Numbered from the stretch's first letter, positions 1-12,705 are shown. The stretch: 64,000 nucleotides of DNA from Ampullaceana balthica (GCA_944989445.1 CALYLW010000121.1:542729-606728); one strand, 5' to 3'. The notes: generated by a model from the sequence alone, not told the origin. Numbers and translations: made by a program.

Positions 1-687
1 GAATGCTTCTGATCTGAGCCTAGCGTCTTCATTAATTGAATCATATTTCGAAAAACCTCATGCAACGGAAACAGTCAACTGAAAACCATGAAATTTAGAA
101 CAGCTCGCCAATTCCAATTATGGTGAAATGAGGAAAGCAAAATCTTTCATTAAATCTTTTTTTTTGTGGTGATTATTTCTGATCTGACTAAGCATGCGCA
201 AAAGAATAATTAGTTTTTAACAAGTTTTTCTTAGATGCGTTTAGAAAAGAATAATCTTCAGACGGAAAAAAATGTAATCTTCATATCATCATCGTCATCA
301 GGCACCAGGTCTGGAATCATGACTCTTCATGTCTCCCGGCTGTTAGCTGTTTCAAGGAAGTCGTTATTGCTTGCACTATTGTTTGTTGCCCGTTCTTTCA
401 GGCTCTCCACGTATTATGTTCTCTGACTTCCTCTGTCGCTCCCACCATACGTCTTCCCACAAAGAGCTAGTATTTCTATTCTTTTAGTTTTCTATAGATG
501 CGTCCTCGGAATTTCATTTTCTGCCATTGCTTGTTGTTTTTATATGTGTGTGTGTCTTCTTTCAAATGTTTCATAAAACTTCTTTAAATATAAAACCCAA
601 AGGGCCAAATCCTTAATTATTTAGCAAATTGTCCTTTAAATAAATACAGAGCGAAACACACACACAACGCACGCACACTTACACACA

Positions 688-690
<3 letters not shown>

Positions 691-749
<59 letters not shown>
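691..749. repeat. (AT)n microsatellite
   Basis: About 29 uninterrupted AT dinucleotides, preceded by a short CA-rich stretch (655-688). Confidence 0.97.
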
Positions 750-751
<2 letters not shown>

Positions 752-1104
752 ACACTTGGACTTATACCAAACATGACGTATACAAAAGTATTTTTAACAT
801 ATTAAATAAAGGAAAAGTGATTAATCCGTTCCCAGAAAAAAGCATATTATTATTAATAACATATTATAAATTTATTTACGTAGTTGTAAAAAAAAATTAT
901 ACATTTCTTAAAGACATAAATAAAAAGAACTTAAGTGCAATAAATAAAAATTTAGCCTCAGTTTAACTTTGTGAGACGAGTCAAGTTCTTGCTAACATGG
1001 TGTTGAGAAGGAGATGTTATTGTTTGGGAGGAAAGTCGGCTTCAAATAAAACTTCAGGAACATGACGTTTAAATTCTATTAAGATTTAAGAAAACATTTC
1101 TTTT

Positions 1105-1345
1105 TTAAATCCTTTATATTAACTCGTTGTGTCTGGTTGCTTGCTTGCACCCTTGCAGCCAATCGCTTGTCACCAAAACTTTGGATCAATTTTTAACCCA
1201 CTTTCTCGTAAGCTAGCGAGCTGAAATTTTGCAGGCACAACTGCAATTTTGTATTTTTGGATGGTCTTGCGCTGCGTATTATAATGAACATTCTTTTAGT
1301 TATGTCTCGTACATAAAGGATGTATAGTCAAAAACTTGGTTTTTG
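1105..1345 (-). repeat. Dispersed repeat shared with 48190-48680 (inverted)
   Basis: AACTCGTTGTGTCTG, CTCGTAAGCTAGCGAGCTGA, TGGATGGTCTTGCGCTGCGT and TACATAAAGGATGTATAGTC recur as reverse complements, in the expected order, at 48190-48680, where an extra ~200 bp separates the halves. An unclassified interspersed element. Confidence 0.65.
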
Positions 1346-4089
1346 CGGGGGGGTTTTCCCCCAATTTGTTAATAACTAGCAGACCCGTCGTGCGTTGCAA
1401 CGATCTCAGTAAAAATGAATTTAAAAAATAAACCAATGAGTGGTATGTTTTAACAACAATTAAGCCAGAAACCTTCGCAGATGTGTGCAAAAAAAAGTCC
1501 AAGTTTCATAGCAATCAGATAAATAAATTAATAATTAAAAAGATTACAGAAGAAAAAAAAGATATTAAGAGTCCTGGCCCCCAAATGAGTGATAAATTAA
1601 CTTTACCATTGTACTCAAGCTATATTCCTCAACATTTGGGGCCCCCAGCTCCGATAGAATCGACATTAGGAGTTCAGTGCCCTATAGTTATTTAATAAAG
1701 GCTCTTAAGTTTTTATATACTAAGTTTGGTCAAAATCCAGTTATGTTCTCATTATCTAACGCTTAAAATAATTTTATATAGCTAATATAGGGGGGAAAAC
1801 GACATTAAGGGGCCCTCGACCTGATTCGGATTCACGATGTACATTTCGAAAACCTGTTCATTTAAATTCAGTGTCATCATGGATATATTTCTCAAGATCG
1901 CCAATTACCATCCCGGGAGCTTACTAAAAAGTCTCCAAAGGTTTCATGGCAATCGTATGAATGGTTTAGTCAGCTATAAAGGACAAGCAGCAGACAGACA
2001 GACATACTTTCATTTTTATATTAATTATAATATTTATTTTTTTTACTTACGGTACTTACTTTTCCCTCTTATTATTAAAATTTATTTAGACGTGCATACG
2101 TAAACAAAAAGGTTTTTCTTCCTTATTTCTTGCATAGCAGAACGAATTTTCTGTGTTACGTCACAAAATTTGAGCGCCATGGAATCACCGCGACTTAACT
2201 GATTTCGCGCAATAATGAATCGCAACTTAACAGGATCTTTATATGCGTTATAAAAAATATAATTAATCGAAATTGATCGATTAATCCATTAATTATATTT
2301 TTTACGATTAATCGAACACCATTTCTTTTATCACTACAGGCTCTAGTATATATATATACATATTTATATTACGTCTGTCATTTTTGTTAACAAAGCTTCC
2401 AACTCTAAATGAAGACAATTAAACCAAAATTAAGCTTTTTCGTCGCCTAAAACAGCTCATACTAGAACCTTGCGGCCTCAGATGGCCTCTCAGTTCAGCA
2501 ATCGTCCCACTCGTTGTATCCTGAGTGTAGTTGCTGGTCGGGCTATGCCTAGACAGGGGAGAATGGCTCGTGACAAGGACTTATTATCTCTTTTACTTTG
2601 TTTAAACACGGTAGCTCCCCGAGATTGAAATGGCGTCGGGGAGGGGGGGGGTGAGAGAAGCCATTTCGGGGATTCGTTCGCCACAAAAGAGCAATTCCTA
2701 CTGAGTAAATATTCCCCTAAAAATCGCCCTTCTGCCCTCTCCCCTCACCCCTCCCCCACCTGGCCGGATGAAATCGATCAGTGGAGAATTATTTCAATTC
2801 GTATTATGAGTGTCAAAACATATTATAGAGGGCGCTAGTAAAAAAAGTTTGCAAATCTACATTTAAAAAAAAACATCTTTATATTGATTGAAAAATATTA
2901 TATAGATGAAATATTTAAATATAAGCTATGTATATTTATAGGCCATATGAAACAACTTTCAACAAGATATTTTAATAAAAACATATAAGACATTACAATT
3001 GTTAAAAAGTGAAATAGATCATTCCATTTTGAAATAAGTAAGTTGGTTTCAGCACCTCATTTATCTGATGCAAATAAGTATCCATATAAGATGCCAAACT
3101 TTCCACGTACGTTCTCTGATAAATTCACGATCCAGTTTTTAACAGATTTTCGTCTCTAGTATAGAAACTACTGAGATTTCAATTTGCTTGAAACCAATTC
3201 TTTCAAACGAATATTATTGGAAAGGAAATAGAGCAGAGCATCAATACATTTCAAAAGAAAATTTCTGGAGAACAAATTAGTTTAACTGACGTTATCAATT
3301 TTATTTTAATTAAAATTGTGAGCTAGAAATGGGGGAGTCGGTAAACATTGTAGATGAATTTTGAATGTTTCAATATTTTTTCAAAGATCGGAACTTTACT
3401 TCCGATCAACATTTTGTTTGTGCATATTGATTTCTAATAGACTTTAGAAATTGTTGATGGCAAGTGAGTCAAGTATGACATTACATGTTTTTTTCTCTCT
3501 ATTTATTATTTTTAAAGAGCGATCGTAAATACGTAATAAATTAAAATCTAGCTTCTGTCATTTCTTTTCGTTTGACAGGTGAAACTACTCAAACATGCTA
3601 ATGAAATTTTTTAAAATTATTTTAGAAGGAATTCTTACAATTTCCTGTTCCCACAAAAAGACTATGGCCATTCAGAGAAGAAGGTTACAGGAGGCAAAAG
3701 GCGGTGGAAAAAAGTAAAACATTTTCTTTACCAAGTAGCCCAGTAACAACATTCCGAACATCAGCCAATCGTTCCTCGGCCCTGAAGGTTTGTTGTACTC
3801 CCTACGTCACCATTGATTCCAAGCTCACTCTGGTAGATTCAGTTATACGGAATATCTTCTGAGTGTGTCGCCGAGCACATTCCAAGACCTTCCAGTCAAT
3901 GGAGACATGAATATTCAAGCCTTAAACACATTTCTGAATCTCGGCCGTCTCCAGCTGTCCAATTTCCATGCCGTTATTTTCAATGTTCTCTTCGGCGAGA
4001 GTCTTCACGGTTCCGGAAAGCGCGGGGGATTTCATAATATCGTAAAACAATATAGACGATTGGATGGACAACGAAGTTTGGAAGAAACA

Positions 4090-4187
4090 TATATACATAT
4101 ATTATACACACACACACACATATATATGTATATGTATATATATACATGTATATATATATGTGTGTGTGCGTGTATAATATATGTATA
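4090..4187. repeat. Palindromic TA/CA/TG microsatellite
   Basis: ATACATATATTATACACACA on the left pairs with TGTGTATAATATATGTAT on the right around a (TA)n centre, so the whole 98-bp tract can fold back on itself. Confidence 0.85.
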
Positions 4188-6009
4188 GTTAAATAGTTAT
4201 GCCAGTAGGAATTACATAACCATTCTCTATAAATAAAAGGAAAGATATTTGCGTGAATATAAATACATATAAAATTAATACTTTACTTAAATACTTTAAT
4301 TGGAAATAAAAATTGAACGAGGGCATTTGGGATTTATGGGGAAAGGGGGTGAAACAGTTAAGTGACAATGAGAAGGTCTCAAAAAGTATCGTTCATGTCA
4401 TATATAGATGCGCATTAATTGCAATTCAAAACACGGGTATACGGCATTAAGTATGAGAAATCCATTAGATTAACAAAACAAAAATAAATAATGAAATAAA
4501 CAACGAAGCTAATTTAAGGTAGATTTTTCATAATATTTAGAATAATATTATGAATCGAAACGTAAGTAAAAGGGGAAATTGATTGGTACACATTAATCTA
4601 GAAAGAAATTGGATCCACACTTGATTCATGTTGATGGAAAGAATGAACCACAAACATTTAGTAGCTACGCAGCTTTATGGATCGATTGGCCCCGGATCAT
4701 TTGATTAAAACTTACTTTAAAACATGTATTTTAAAAAGGCTGTGGTCCTCTTCACAGTATCATTTTACTCGTGTGAATGGAAATGGGGAGACGTCCCTCT
4801 GAGTGTCTGGGCTATGGAATATTCTTCACAAGTTCTCGCGGATAGATAAGAACGGAAATGAAACATTTAAGTAAAATCTATGACTTTTTTCGTTAAACAG
4901 AATCTCGAACATCACAGCGCGCTGAGCATGCTATAGATTAGCATGGACGTGTAGTGCCAGCATCATCATCAATGAAAACTAAAACAAGTGGAGCGGGGGT
5001 ATTTCAGCGTTTAAATACAATACGATGATAGAAAATAACACCATTAACATAATGTTGCTAACGTAACTTAATATCCTATATAATAAAAGGCAATGTTGCG
5101 TGCGGTCATCAATAGCGATTGGTCCCTCAAACACATATGACTCCTACAGCCAATCATATTGAACACGGTTACGCGGACGTTCAAAACGAGTTATTTTTGG
5201 TGCAGTATTTCTTCCAAGACTTTATTTTGAGTTATGCGCGTTGGGATTTATAGTCAAAAGCTCTGTTTTAACGAGTTATTTATTTTAACTATAACGAATA
5301 GTATTTTTGACGTGATGCACATGTATGCCGGTCAAGACGGCTGTTGGAGGGGAGTTGCAACATGCCACCGAACGGTGACGGAACGTCTTTGGATGGGCTT
5401 TGTTGTTCGTTTAAACATATTTTCTATCGCCTTAATTTTTAACACAGTCAATTTTATGTGTAAACTGCTGTGTCGTTGATAAGACTTCAATGAAATACAT
5501 TTAATTGTTAACCAGCAAGAGGCGGTAACAAACAGCTCTGAATATTAACTATCACCGAAGCACTAGCAGGTTTGGGAGGACACATCAAGGTACCATCTGG
5601 TGAGACGCGGACCAAACGACCGATTGCTACAATAGATAGACGGTGGGAAGCTATCTGAAAACTTGACGGATGCACCTCCAACAGAATCCAGAATCCAGAC
5701 CCTTTCTAGTAACACAACACAACTTAAACACACCAAACACTCACCACTTCAGCAACAGCCTGGAACATCCCGAAAACAACTTTACTGACCAACCGGACTA
5801 TCAATTACAGAGTAAGCTCCGTTCAGATATTCCAGACCATAAAGGTCAACTATAATATTCCCTCAAAAGGGACCGATAATCCAGTAATTATGGCTGTAGC
5901 ACAAACGCCCTGAGAGTATGCCCGTTTCATTTGTACAACGATAGCCTCCCTTTTCATGTTTTAATTAGACGCGCTTCGTGTGTTTTTTATTGTGTTAACA
6001 TAACTACTG

Positions 6010-6285
6010 TATGTCCTGGGGTGGTGGGGCGGGAGGGTGGTGGGTCTTTGTATGACTCCATAACATCTTTTTTATAAAGGAGGTGGGGTGGTGGGTCGCT
6101 GTATGACTCCATGACATCTTTGTTATAAAGGAGGTGGGATGGTGGGTCGCTTTATGACTCCATGACATCTTTGTTATAAAGGAGATGGGGTGGTGGGTCG
6201 CTGTATGACTCCATGACATCTTTGTTATAAAGGAAGTGGGGTGGTGGGTCGCTGTATGACTCCATGACATCTTTGTTATAAAGGA
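6010..6285. repeat. 51-bp minisatellite, ~5 units
   Basis: The unit contains GGTGGGTCGCTGTATGACTC then CATGACATCTTTGTTATAAA. Units differ by one to three bases. The 51-bp length keeps a false minus-strand frame open. Confidence 0.9.
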
Positions 6286-6315
6286 ATCGAGGGGTTTTGA
6301 TGACGTTTCCAGGTC

Positions 6316-6512
6316 TTGGGGCTTACATCAGTAGATGACTCTTGTTGTGCCCTGTCGGTGATCATGGGGGCTTAAATCAGTAGATGACTCTTGTTGTGCC
6401 CTGTCGGTGATCATGGGGGCTTACATCAGTAGATGACTCTTGTTGTGCCCTGTCGGTGATCATGGGGGCTTACATCAGTAGATGACTCTTGTTGTGCCCT
6501 GTCGGTGATCAT
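6316..6512. repeat. 49-bp minisatellite, 4 units
   Basis: The unit GGGGCTTACATCAGTAGATG followed by ACTCTTGTTGTGCCCTGTCG and GTGATCAT is almost unchanged over four copies. It starts 30 bp after the 51-bp array. Confidence 0.9.
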
Positions 6513-6629
6513 ATAGGTTTGTGGGTGGGGTAGGAGGGTTTTAACATAGCATATGATTGACTTTTTGTGTGGGAAATTAAGTATAGGCTGTATAGCTTTG
6601 GCTTTACTCATGTTAAATTATAAGTCACT

Positions 6630-7935
6630 AGTGTATCACCCGTCAAAAATGACGGAAGTTTCAAAATAAATACACAGAATAAAAAATAATGCTATTCAGA
6701 ACTTACATTTATTTTATTTATTTGTATGTATTCATTTCTTTCTATATTAAACATTTTATGCGGAAGTTTGAAAAGAGTTATTTTTTGGAGCAGCAATTTG
6801 GTGCGCTGCTTTCTAAAATTAGTAGAAAATTGGAAATTGCGCTTAATTACTCATTCGAATTTTTATTACTTGTCAACTCATATTTCGCCACTTGCGCTGC
6901 CCGAAAAATATGTCACTAAATTAAATATATATTATATAATTATATATTTACGCTCATTTGTCACTGCCGCCTAAAGTTGAGGGAAATCACTCTGCTTTTT
7001 TAAAATTTTGCCTTGAAAGCAGTGCTGATTGACGCAAATAGTTATTATTTGGTGCAGTAATTTGGTGCGCTGCTTTCGAAAATTAGTTTAAAAATCGTGT
7101 GGTGATTAGCACTGTAAAAATTATTATATAAATGCTTTGTTTAATTTTCAGGAATATTTCGTGTTTATCATAACAAGGATAAGTTACTTGGGCTTTTAAC
7201 ATAAAAAATAAAATTTAAAAAAAAACTATTATAAAATACTTTGTGTACATTTAAGAAATTTTAATATTACGTATTTATCATACAAGGACCAGTTAGTTGG
7301 GCTTTTGAAAAAGGTGGGCGCTGTAGGCGCCCATAAAAAAAGGGGGGCCGCCGCAGGCGCCACGGCGCCGCAGCACAAACTAGTATTATATATTTACGCT
7401 CAATTATCACTGCCGCCTAACGCTAAGGGAAATCACTCTGCTTTTTTTAAATTTTGCGTTGTAAGCAGTGCTGATTGACTCAAATAGTTATTTTTTGGTG
7501 CAGTAATTTGGTGCGTACTTTCTAAAATTAGTTTAAAAATCGTGTGGTGATTAGCACTGTAAAAAGTATTATATAAATGCTTTGTTAAATTTTCAGGAAT
7601 ATTTCGTATTTATCATACAACGATAAGTTACTTGGGATTTTTACCAAATAAATAAAAGTGGGCGCAGCAGCACAACCTATATGATATATAGACTTTGTGT
7701 ACATTTCAGGAATATTTCGTATTTATCATACAAGGATAAGTTACTTGGGCTTTTGACATAAACAAATTTGTTAAAAATTTTAAAAAATTATTAAACACTT
7801 TGTGTACATTTAAGAAATTTTAATATTAAGTATTTATCATACAAGTACAAGGACAAGTTAGCGGGCTTTTGAAAAAGGTGGGCGCCGTAGGCGCCCTTAA
7901 AAAAGGGGGCGCCGCAGCACAACCTAGTATATATA
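6630..7935. repeat. Dispersed repeat family with CTAG-bordered ends, several partial copies
   Basis: One end reads CTAGTGTATCACCCGTCA and forms the small hairpin CCGTCA-AAAA-TGACGG near 6641-6657. The other end carries paired GGCGCC blocks and CACAACCTAGTATA (7880-7935; related ends near 7320-7390 and 7650-7690). Internal sequence around 6960-7200 recurs around 7390-7650 and 7690-7870. The same family recurs at 22207-22420 (first end) and inverted at 39398-39545 (second end) in a UBR4 intron. No transposase reading frame was seen. A Helitron-type element is possible but unproven. Confidence 0.6.
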
Positions 7936-8357
7936 TATAAATGATATATATTAATTTGCTATAAGATACTTCAAAGAAAAGATAAACTAGTGACTTTCTT
8001 TGTGATTGATAAACAACACAACATCCGGTGAACTCTTCTTCTAAACGGTGATGCCTCTATACTCTATACAAACCAATATACAAAGTGATACATCTATCAA
8101 ATAGCTACGGTGGGGTGCGTTAGTTGATAGATTCAAATGTCGGGTGGGGGGGGGCTTGGAGGTATTGTATAAGATAATGACGGAGAAGAAAACAAGTGAA
8201 GAATGAAAAATCGTGAAAAGTGTTACTAGTAAAATAGTTGTAGACATTTAGATACAAGAAATGAGTGAGTCGGTTTATGAATCAAGGTCTCAGGAGCCAT
8301 ACGTCCTGAAGGCGAGATACAAAGGGATCAAATCCAATTGTGAGATGTTCTGTCCAT

Positions 8358-8390
8358 ATATATATATATATATATATAGATATATACAGC
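8358..8390. repeat. Short (AT)n microsatellite
   Basis: ATATATATATATATATATAG followed by ATATATAC. Confidence 0.9.
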
Positions 8391-8459
8391 GAAGACAGCA
8401 GATGGTAGCTTTCTACTCCAGGGACGATGAGACGGGGGAGGGGAGAAATGTAATAAGAT

Positions 8460-8980
8460 GAAGAAAATAATATTTTACGAGAGGTACAGAAACGGCAGAG
8501 TGGGATAAAGGCAAAGAGAGAGAGGGGGGAGGGAGAAAACATGAGAGTGTCGAAGTTTAACAAAAGGAGAACACAAAGTGTATAATAGAGAGAAGGGGAG
8601 ATTGAAATGTGAATGTATAGTTACTGTGAGAGAGGGAGGGTTTGAGAGGATGTATGCAAGTTAGTAAACGGGAGAGACGGGTAGTGAAAATACAGTGAGG
8701 GAAAGGAAATATAGAAATACTACTGTAGACGTGAAGTGGTAGGGGCAGGGATTATGTAGAATAGCAAATAGTGACGGAGAGAAAAGACAAAGATAGAGGA
8801 ATGCCTTTAGAGGAGAGAATGAGGGAGGTGGTATGACAAAGTCATTGGGGGGAGGGGAGAAAGAGAAATAAAGTACAGACTACATACTACAGACTACTTA
8901 AGAAAGAAACGATAGGGAAGAATGTGCTGGAGAGAGACTGAGTTTGAGAGAAAGAGAGATGAGATTTATTTAGAAAGTAC
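8460..8980. other. Purine-rich tract
   Basis: About 500 bases in which the plus strand is mostly A and G (GAGAGAGAGG, GAGGGAGGTG, GAGAAAGAGAGATGAG), with few long pyrimidine runs. No coding potential seen. Confidence 0.75.
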
Positions 8981-10054
8981 AAGCGGACAAAGTAACACAG
9001 AAAGATCAGATAAAAGCCTGTGTTTTAGGCCCAGTCTCTAAGACTTTCTTGCCTAAGGGCCCCAGGGCCCTGCCACAAGAGGAATAGGACACCGCGGCAG
9101 AGAAAGACCCTTAAATCTAATTAACCACGAGACACGGAACATCAATTTTCTCAAGGGGTTATCTAAGGAGACCCCCTACTACCCTATCACGCCTCTGGCC
9201 ATTAGACGAGAGTGTGAGACTCCTTGATCTCACTAATCGATTATTTAGCAGTAAACAAACTTCTCCGTGCAAACCCAGCGAGCTTCCCCAAACTAGAAAC
9301 TATTTCAAAGATACAACACTGTTTATGTGACGAAGCGATGTGTGGGGGTAAAATGTCTAAATAATATGATACAACATTTTAAAAGGGGTTCAATTATTTT
9401 TCTTGAGAATAAAGTGGCGTTGCTAAGGTTGTCTCTCTTATCATTAATTTCAGACAAACAAATTATCTCATTAGGCGTTTCTCCAACCTCTGGTGCACTT
9501 TTGTACACGGGGAAAAAATAAAATGTGTTTAACGTATAAGGATATGGTCATAGTGATGAACACCGAAGTTGGAATTGGTAAGTGTTAATTTGCGATTTTT
9601 ATAGCAAAATGTTAAAAGTTGAAGAAGATGGCGTGGAACAATCAGAAACAATGGATGTATCCTCTACCTAAGGAACACTCGGTATTAAAATTATGTAAGC
9701 CGCGTTTATTGCCATTATCGCACTGGGCGAACGGCGAAACACTACCAGTGAGCCCGGAGGTTTCTAGATAGACAAATACGATACTTCTTCTTTTATCCGC
9801 ATTGGGCCGGTTAGCAAGACAGGAAAGGAAAATTGGTAAATTTGTGTTGCTGATCAGTACTGATACTTCCGAGCAGGTGTTTACTTATCAAACCTCCCAC
9901 TAAAGAGAGTGAGAGGGAAAATAAAGTGGAGGAGGTAGAGGAGTAAAGAGAGGAATGCATTTATGTATAGCAAGTAGGTGGCAGACACGTGCCAATGGTG
10001 ATACGGTTGCCACTGTTGACTAGTTTGAGAATTGAACATGTCATATCCCTGTTT
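8981..10054. other. Intergenic, nothing recognised
   Basis: Unique-looking sequence with only short frames on both strands (for example 9323-9521, open in both directions, no domain). No RNA gene seen. Confidence 0.5.
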
Positions 10055-10790
10055 AAACTATAACTGTACTAACGGGGCTATGACGTAAACTATAACTGTA
10101 CTAACGGGGCCATGACGTAAACTATAACTGTACTAACGGGGCCATGACGTAAACTATAACTGTACTAACAGGGCCATGACGTAATCTACAACTGTACTAA
10201 CGGGGCTATGACGTAAACTATAACTGTACTAACGGGGCCATGACGTAAACTATAACTGTACTAACGGGGCCATGACGTAAACTATAACTGTACTAACGGG
10301 GCCATGACGTAAACTATAACTGTACTAACGGGGCCATGACGTAAACTATAACTGTACTAACAGGGCCATGACGTAATCTACAACTGTACTAACGGGGCTA
10401 TGACGTAAACTATAACTGTACTAACGGGGCCATGACGTAAACTATAACTGTACTAACGGGGCCAAAACGTAAACTATAACTGTACTAACAGGGCCATGAC
10501 GTAAACTATAACTGTACTAACGGGGCTATGACGTAAACTATAACTGTACTAACGGGGCTATGACGTAAACTATAACTGTACTAACGGGGCTATGACGTAA
10601 ACTACAACTGTACTAACGGGGCCATGACGTAAACTATAACTGTACTAACGGGGCTATGACGTAAACTATAACTGTACTAACGGGGCCATGACGTAAACTA
10701 TAACTGTACTAACAGGGCCATGACGTAATCTACAACTGTACTAACGGGGCCATGACGTAAACGACAACTGCAGTCACGGGATGAAGACGT
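10055..10790. repeat. 32-bp minisatellite, ~22 units, with TGACGTAA in nearly every unit
   Basis: The unit is AACTATAACTGTACTAACGG then GGCCATGACGTA. Variant units (CAGGGCC...GTAATCTACAA) at about 10170 and 10362 are exactly 192 bp (six units) apart, so a block of units was duplicated. Each unit has a CRE-like TGACGTAA and a Myb-like TAACGG. Confidence 0.95.
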
Positions 10791-10799
10791 AAAAATGTC

Positions 10800-11478
10800 A
10801 CCGTACCCCCAGGTCTATGACAAGCAATATCCCAAAACAAAAGGTACCAGTAGAGAAATTAATCCTGCACTAAAGGTGAGACTAATGTAGGGAATTTGTA
10901 ACCTGAAATAATCAAACTGCCTAATTGTCTATATCTCAACACGACTGTCACCCCCCAACACTCGTTCAGCTCTCCTCCACGCCACCTCTTCACTTCTTCA
11001 CCCCACGGGCTCGACCACATAAAATACATTTATGTGCCCTAATACCGATGACGTCATCCAACATCCCGCGAAGACTGTTCGGGCATTTTTTCGTGTTTCT
11101 TAGACATAAAAATAAAATAACTTTTTTTACTGAGTGTGATGATGTCTTGCATTTGTAGCGGAAACGGCTGAGATAAGATTGCAACAACCTTAGAATTTTT
11201 ATGAGATTTCCCACCAGAAAAGATTGTTGCTATTGAGCGAAAACGATTTCCGTGATAATGGGGGTGTTAGTATTTTTATCTCCGGTTACAACGACGTATT
11301 AAAACAACGGGAAATTTGCTTGGAATATGTTGTTGCATTTTTAAAAGTTCTAAACAGCCTTAAAACGGATGGAGATTCGAAGTTTTTGCTTTTCCTTCAA
11401 AACGTCTTAAGAATAGTTATAGCCAGCTATAAAAAAGCCACACAGCTTAAGGTAGGGGACTTTATATTTTTCCTACAG
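10800..11478. other. Intergenic with a 95-codon frame lacking ATG
   Basis: A plus-strand frame at 11224-11511 starts at TTG, not ATG, and ends inside the 37-bp array. It has a protein-like mix of residues (SENDFRDNGGVSIFISGYND) but no domain I recognise. It could be a transposon remnant or chance. Confidence 0.3.
11049..11056. promoter_or_regulatory. Perfect CRE palindrome TGACGTCA
   Basis: The full consensus CREB/ATF site, about 270 bp right of the array with TGACGTAA units. No recognised gene starts nearby, so any role is speculative. Confidence 0.3.
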
Positions 11479-12226
11479 AAATATAACGACAAAGGCAATG
11501 ATTGTCTATAGGTTAGAAATATAACGACAAAGGCAATGATTGTCTATAGGTTAGAAATATAACGACAAAGGCGATGATTGTCTAAAGATTAGAAATATAA
11601 TAGCAAAGGTAATGATTGTCTATAGGCTAGAAATATAACGACAAATGCATTGATAGTCTAAAGATTAGAAATATAATAGCAAAGTCAATGATTGTCTATA
11701 AATAAAGAACATAAAATTAAAGGCAATGATTGTCTATGGATTATGAACATAAAAACAAAGTCAATGATTGTCTATAGGTTAGAAGTATAACAACAAAGCA
11801 ATGATTGTCTATAGGTTAGAAGTATAACAACAAAGCAATGATTGTCTATAGGTTAGAAGTATAACAACAAAGCAATGATTGTCTATAGGTTAGAAGTATA
11901 ACAACAAAGCAATGATTGTCTATAGGTTAGAAGTATAACAACAAAGCAATGATTGTCTATAGGTTAGAAGTATAACAACAAAGTCAATGATTGTCTATAA
12001 ATAAAGAACATAAAATTAAAGGCAATGATTGTCTATGGATTATGAACATAAAAACAAAGTCAATTATTGTCTATAGGTTAGAAGTATAACAACAAAGTCA
12101 ATGATTGTCTATAAATAAAGAACATAAAATTAAAGGCAATGATTGTCTATGGATTATGAACATAAAAACAAAGCAATGATTGTCTATAGGTTAGAAGTAT
12201 AACAACAAGGCAATGATTGTCCATAG
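11479..12226. repeat. ~37-bp minisatellite, ~19 units
   Basis: The unit is GGTTAGAAGTATAACAACAA then AGCAATGATTGTCTATA. Early units carry GACAAAGG, and a variant with AAATAAAGAACATAAAATTA recurs at least three times, which points to duplication of multi-unit blocks. Confidence 0.92.
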
Positions 12227-12705
12227 AATTGTACACGCTTTGTTCTTGTATTGTTTAAGGTCTCAGTGAAGGCCCTCCTTTTTCCCATCTTATAATGTGA
12301 TCTCTGGTTTAAGTGACCATCTCAATCACCAGATTCTTATTAGTGATGCACGACCTGCCTAAAAAAAGATTGAACATATCAGAAATTTCCTCATCGTCAG
12401 TCTCATGGTAACATAACCTCCATTTGAAAATTGAAAAGTCTCAACAGCTCTCGAGTGGACCGGCATGACAACGTTACATTTTATCTTCTCGTCCACATAA
12501 TCCACCAACCTTCCCCCCACCCCCGGTCAAATTGAGTTAATCCGCCCTGGTCTGCGGACACACACCCATACACGGACACAGCCTTGCAGCGTTGAAGCTG
12601 CCCAATAAGATTTCCTAGAACACTGGTCAAATTGCAGGCGGCCCTGGCTAAATAATGGATGAGCTGTGAGTCTACCTCGGTGTTGGTGAAGTCAACCGCA
12701 CGCCT

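Larger units (their letters stand above)
750..6000. other. Intergenic sequence, repeats aside, no supported gene
   Basis: AT-rich. Repeat-like pieces include 1345-1700 (CTAGCAGACCCGTCGTGCGT, which recalls LINE tails), 1900-2030 (ends with AGACAGACAGAC), an AT-rich inverted repeat at about 2248-2312 (AAAAAATATAATTAATCG and its complement), and 5085-5480 (TATATAATAAAAGGCAATGT start). The stretch 3870-4070 is richer in GC; see findings. Short frames here have no recognisable domain. Confidence 0.6.

Noticed and set aside
6004..6270. 88-codon frame with repeated SWSHTATHHP
   Set aside because: Produced by the 51-bp minisatellite.
10055..12226. CRISPR array
   Set aside because: The units are contiguous tandem repeats with no unique spacers, in an animal genome.
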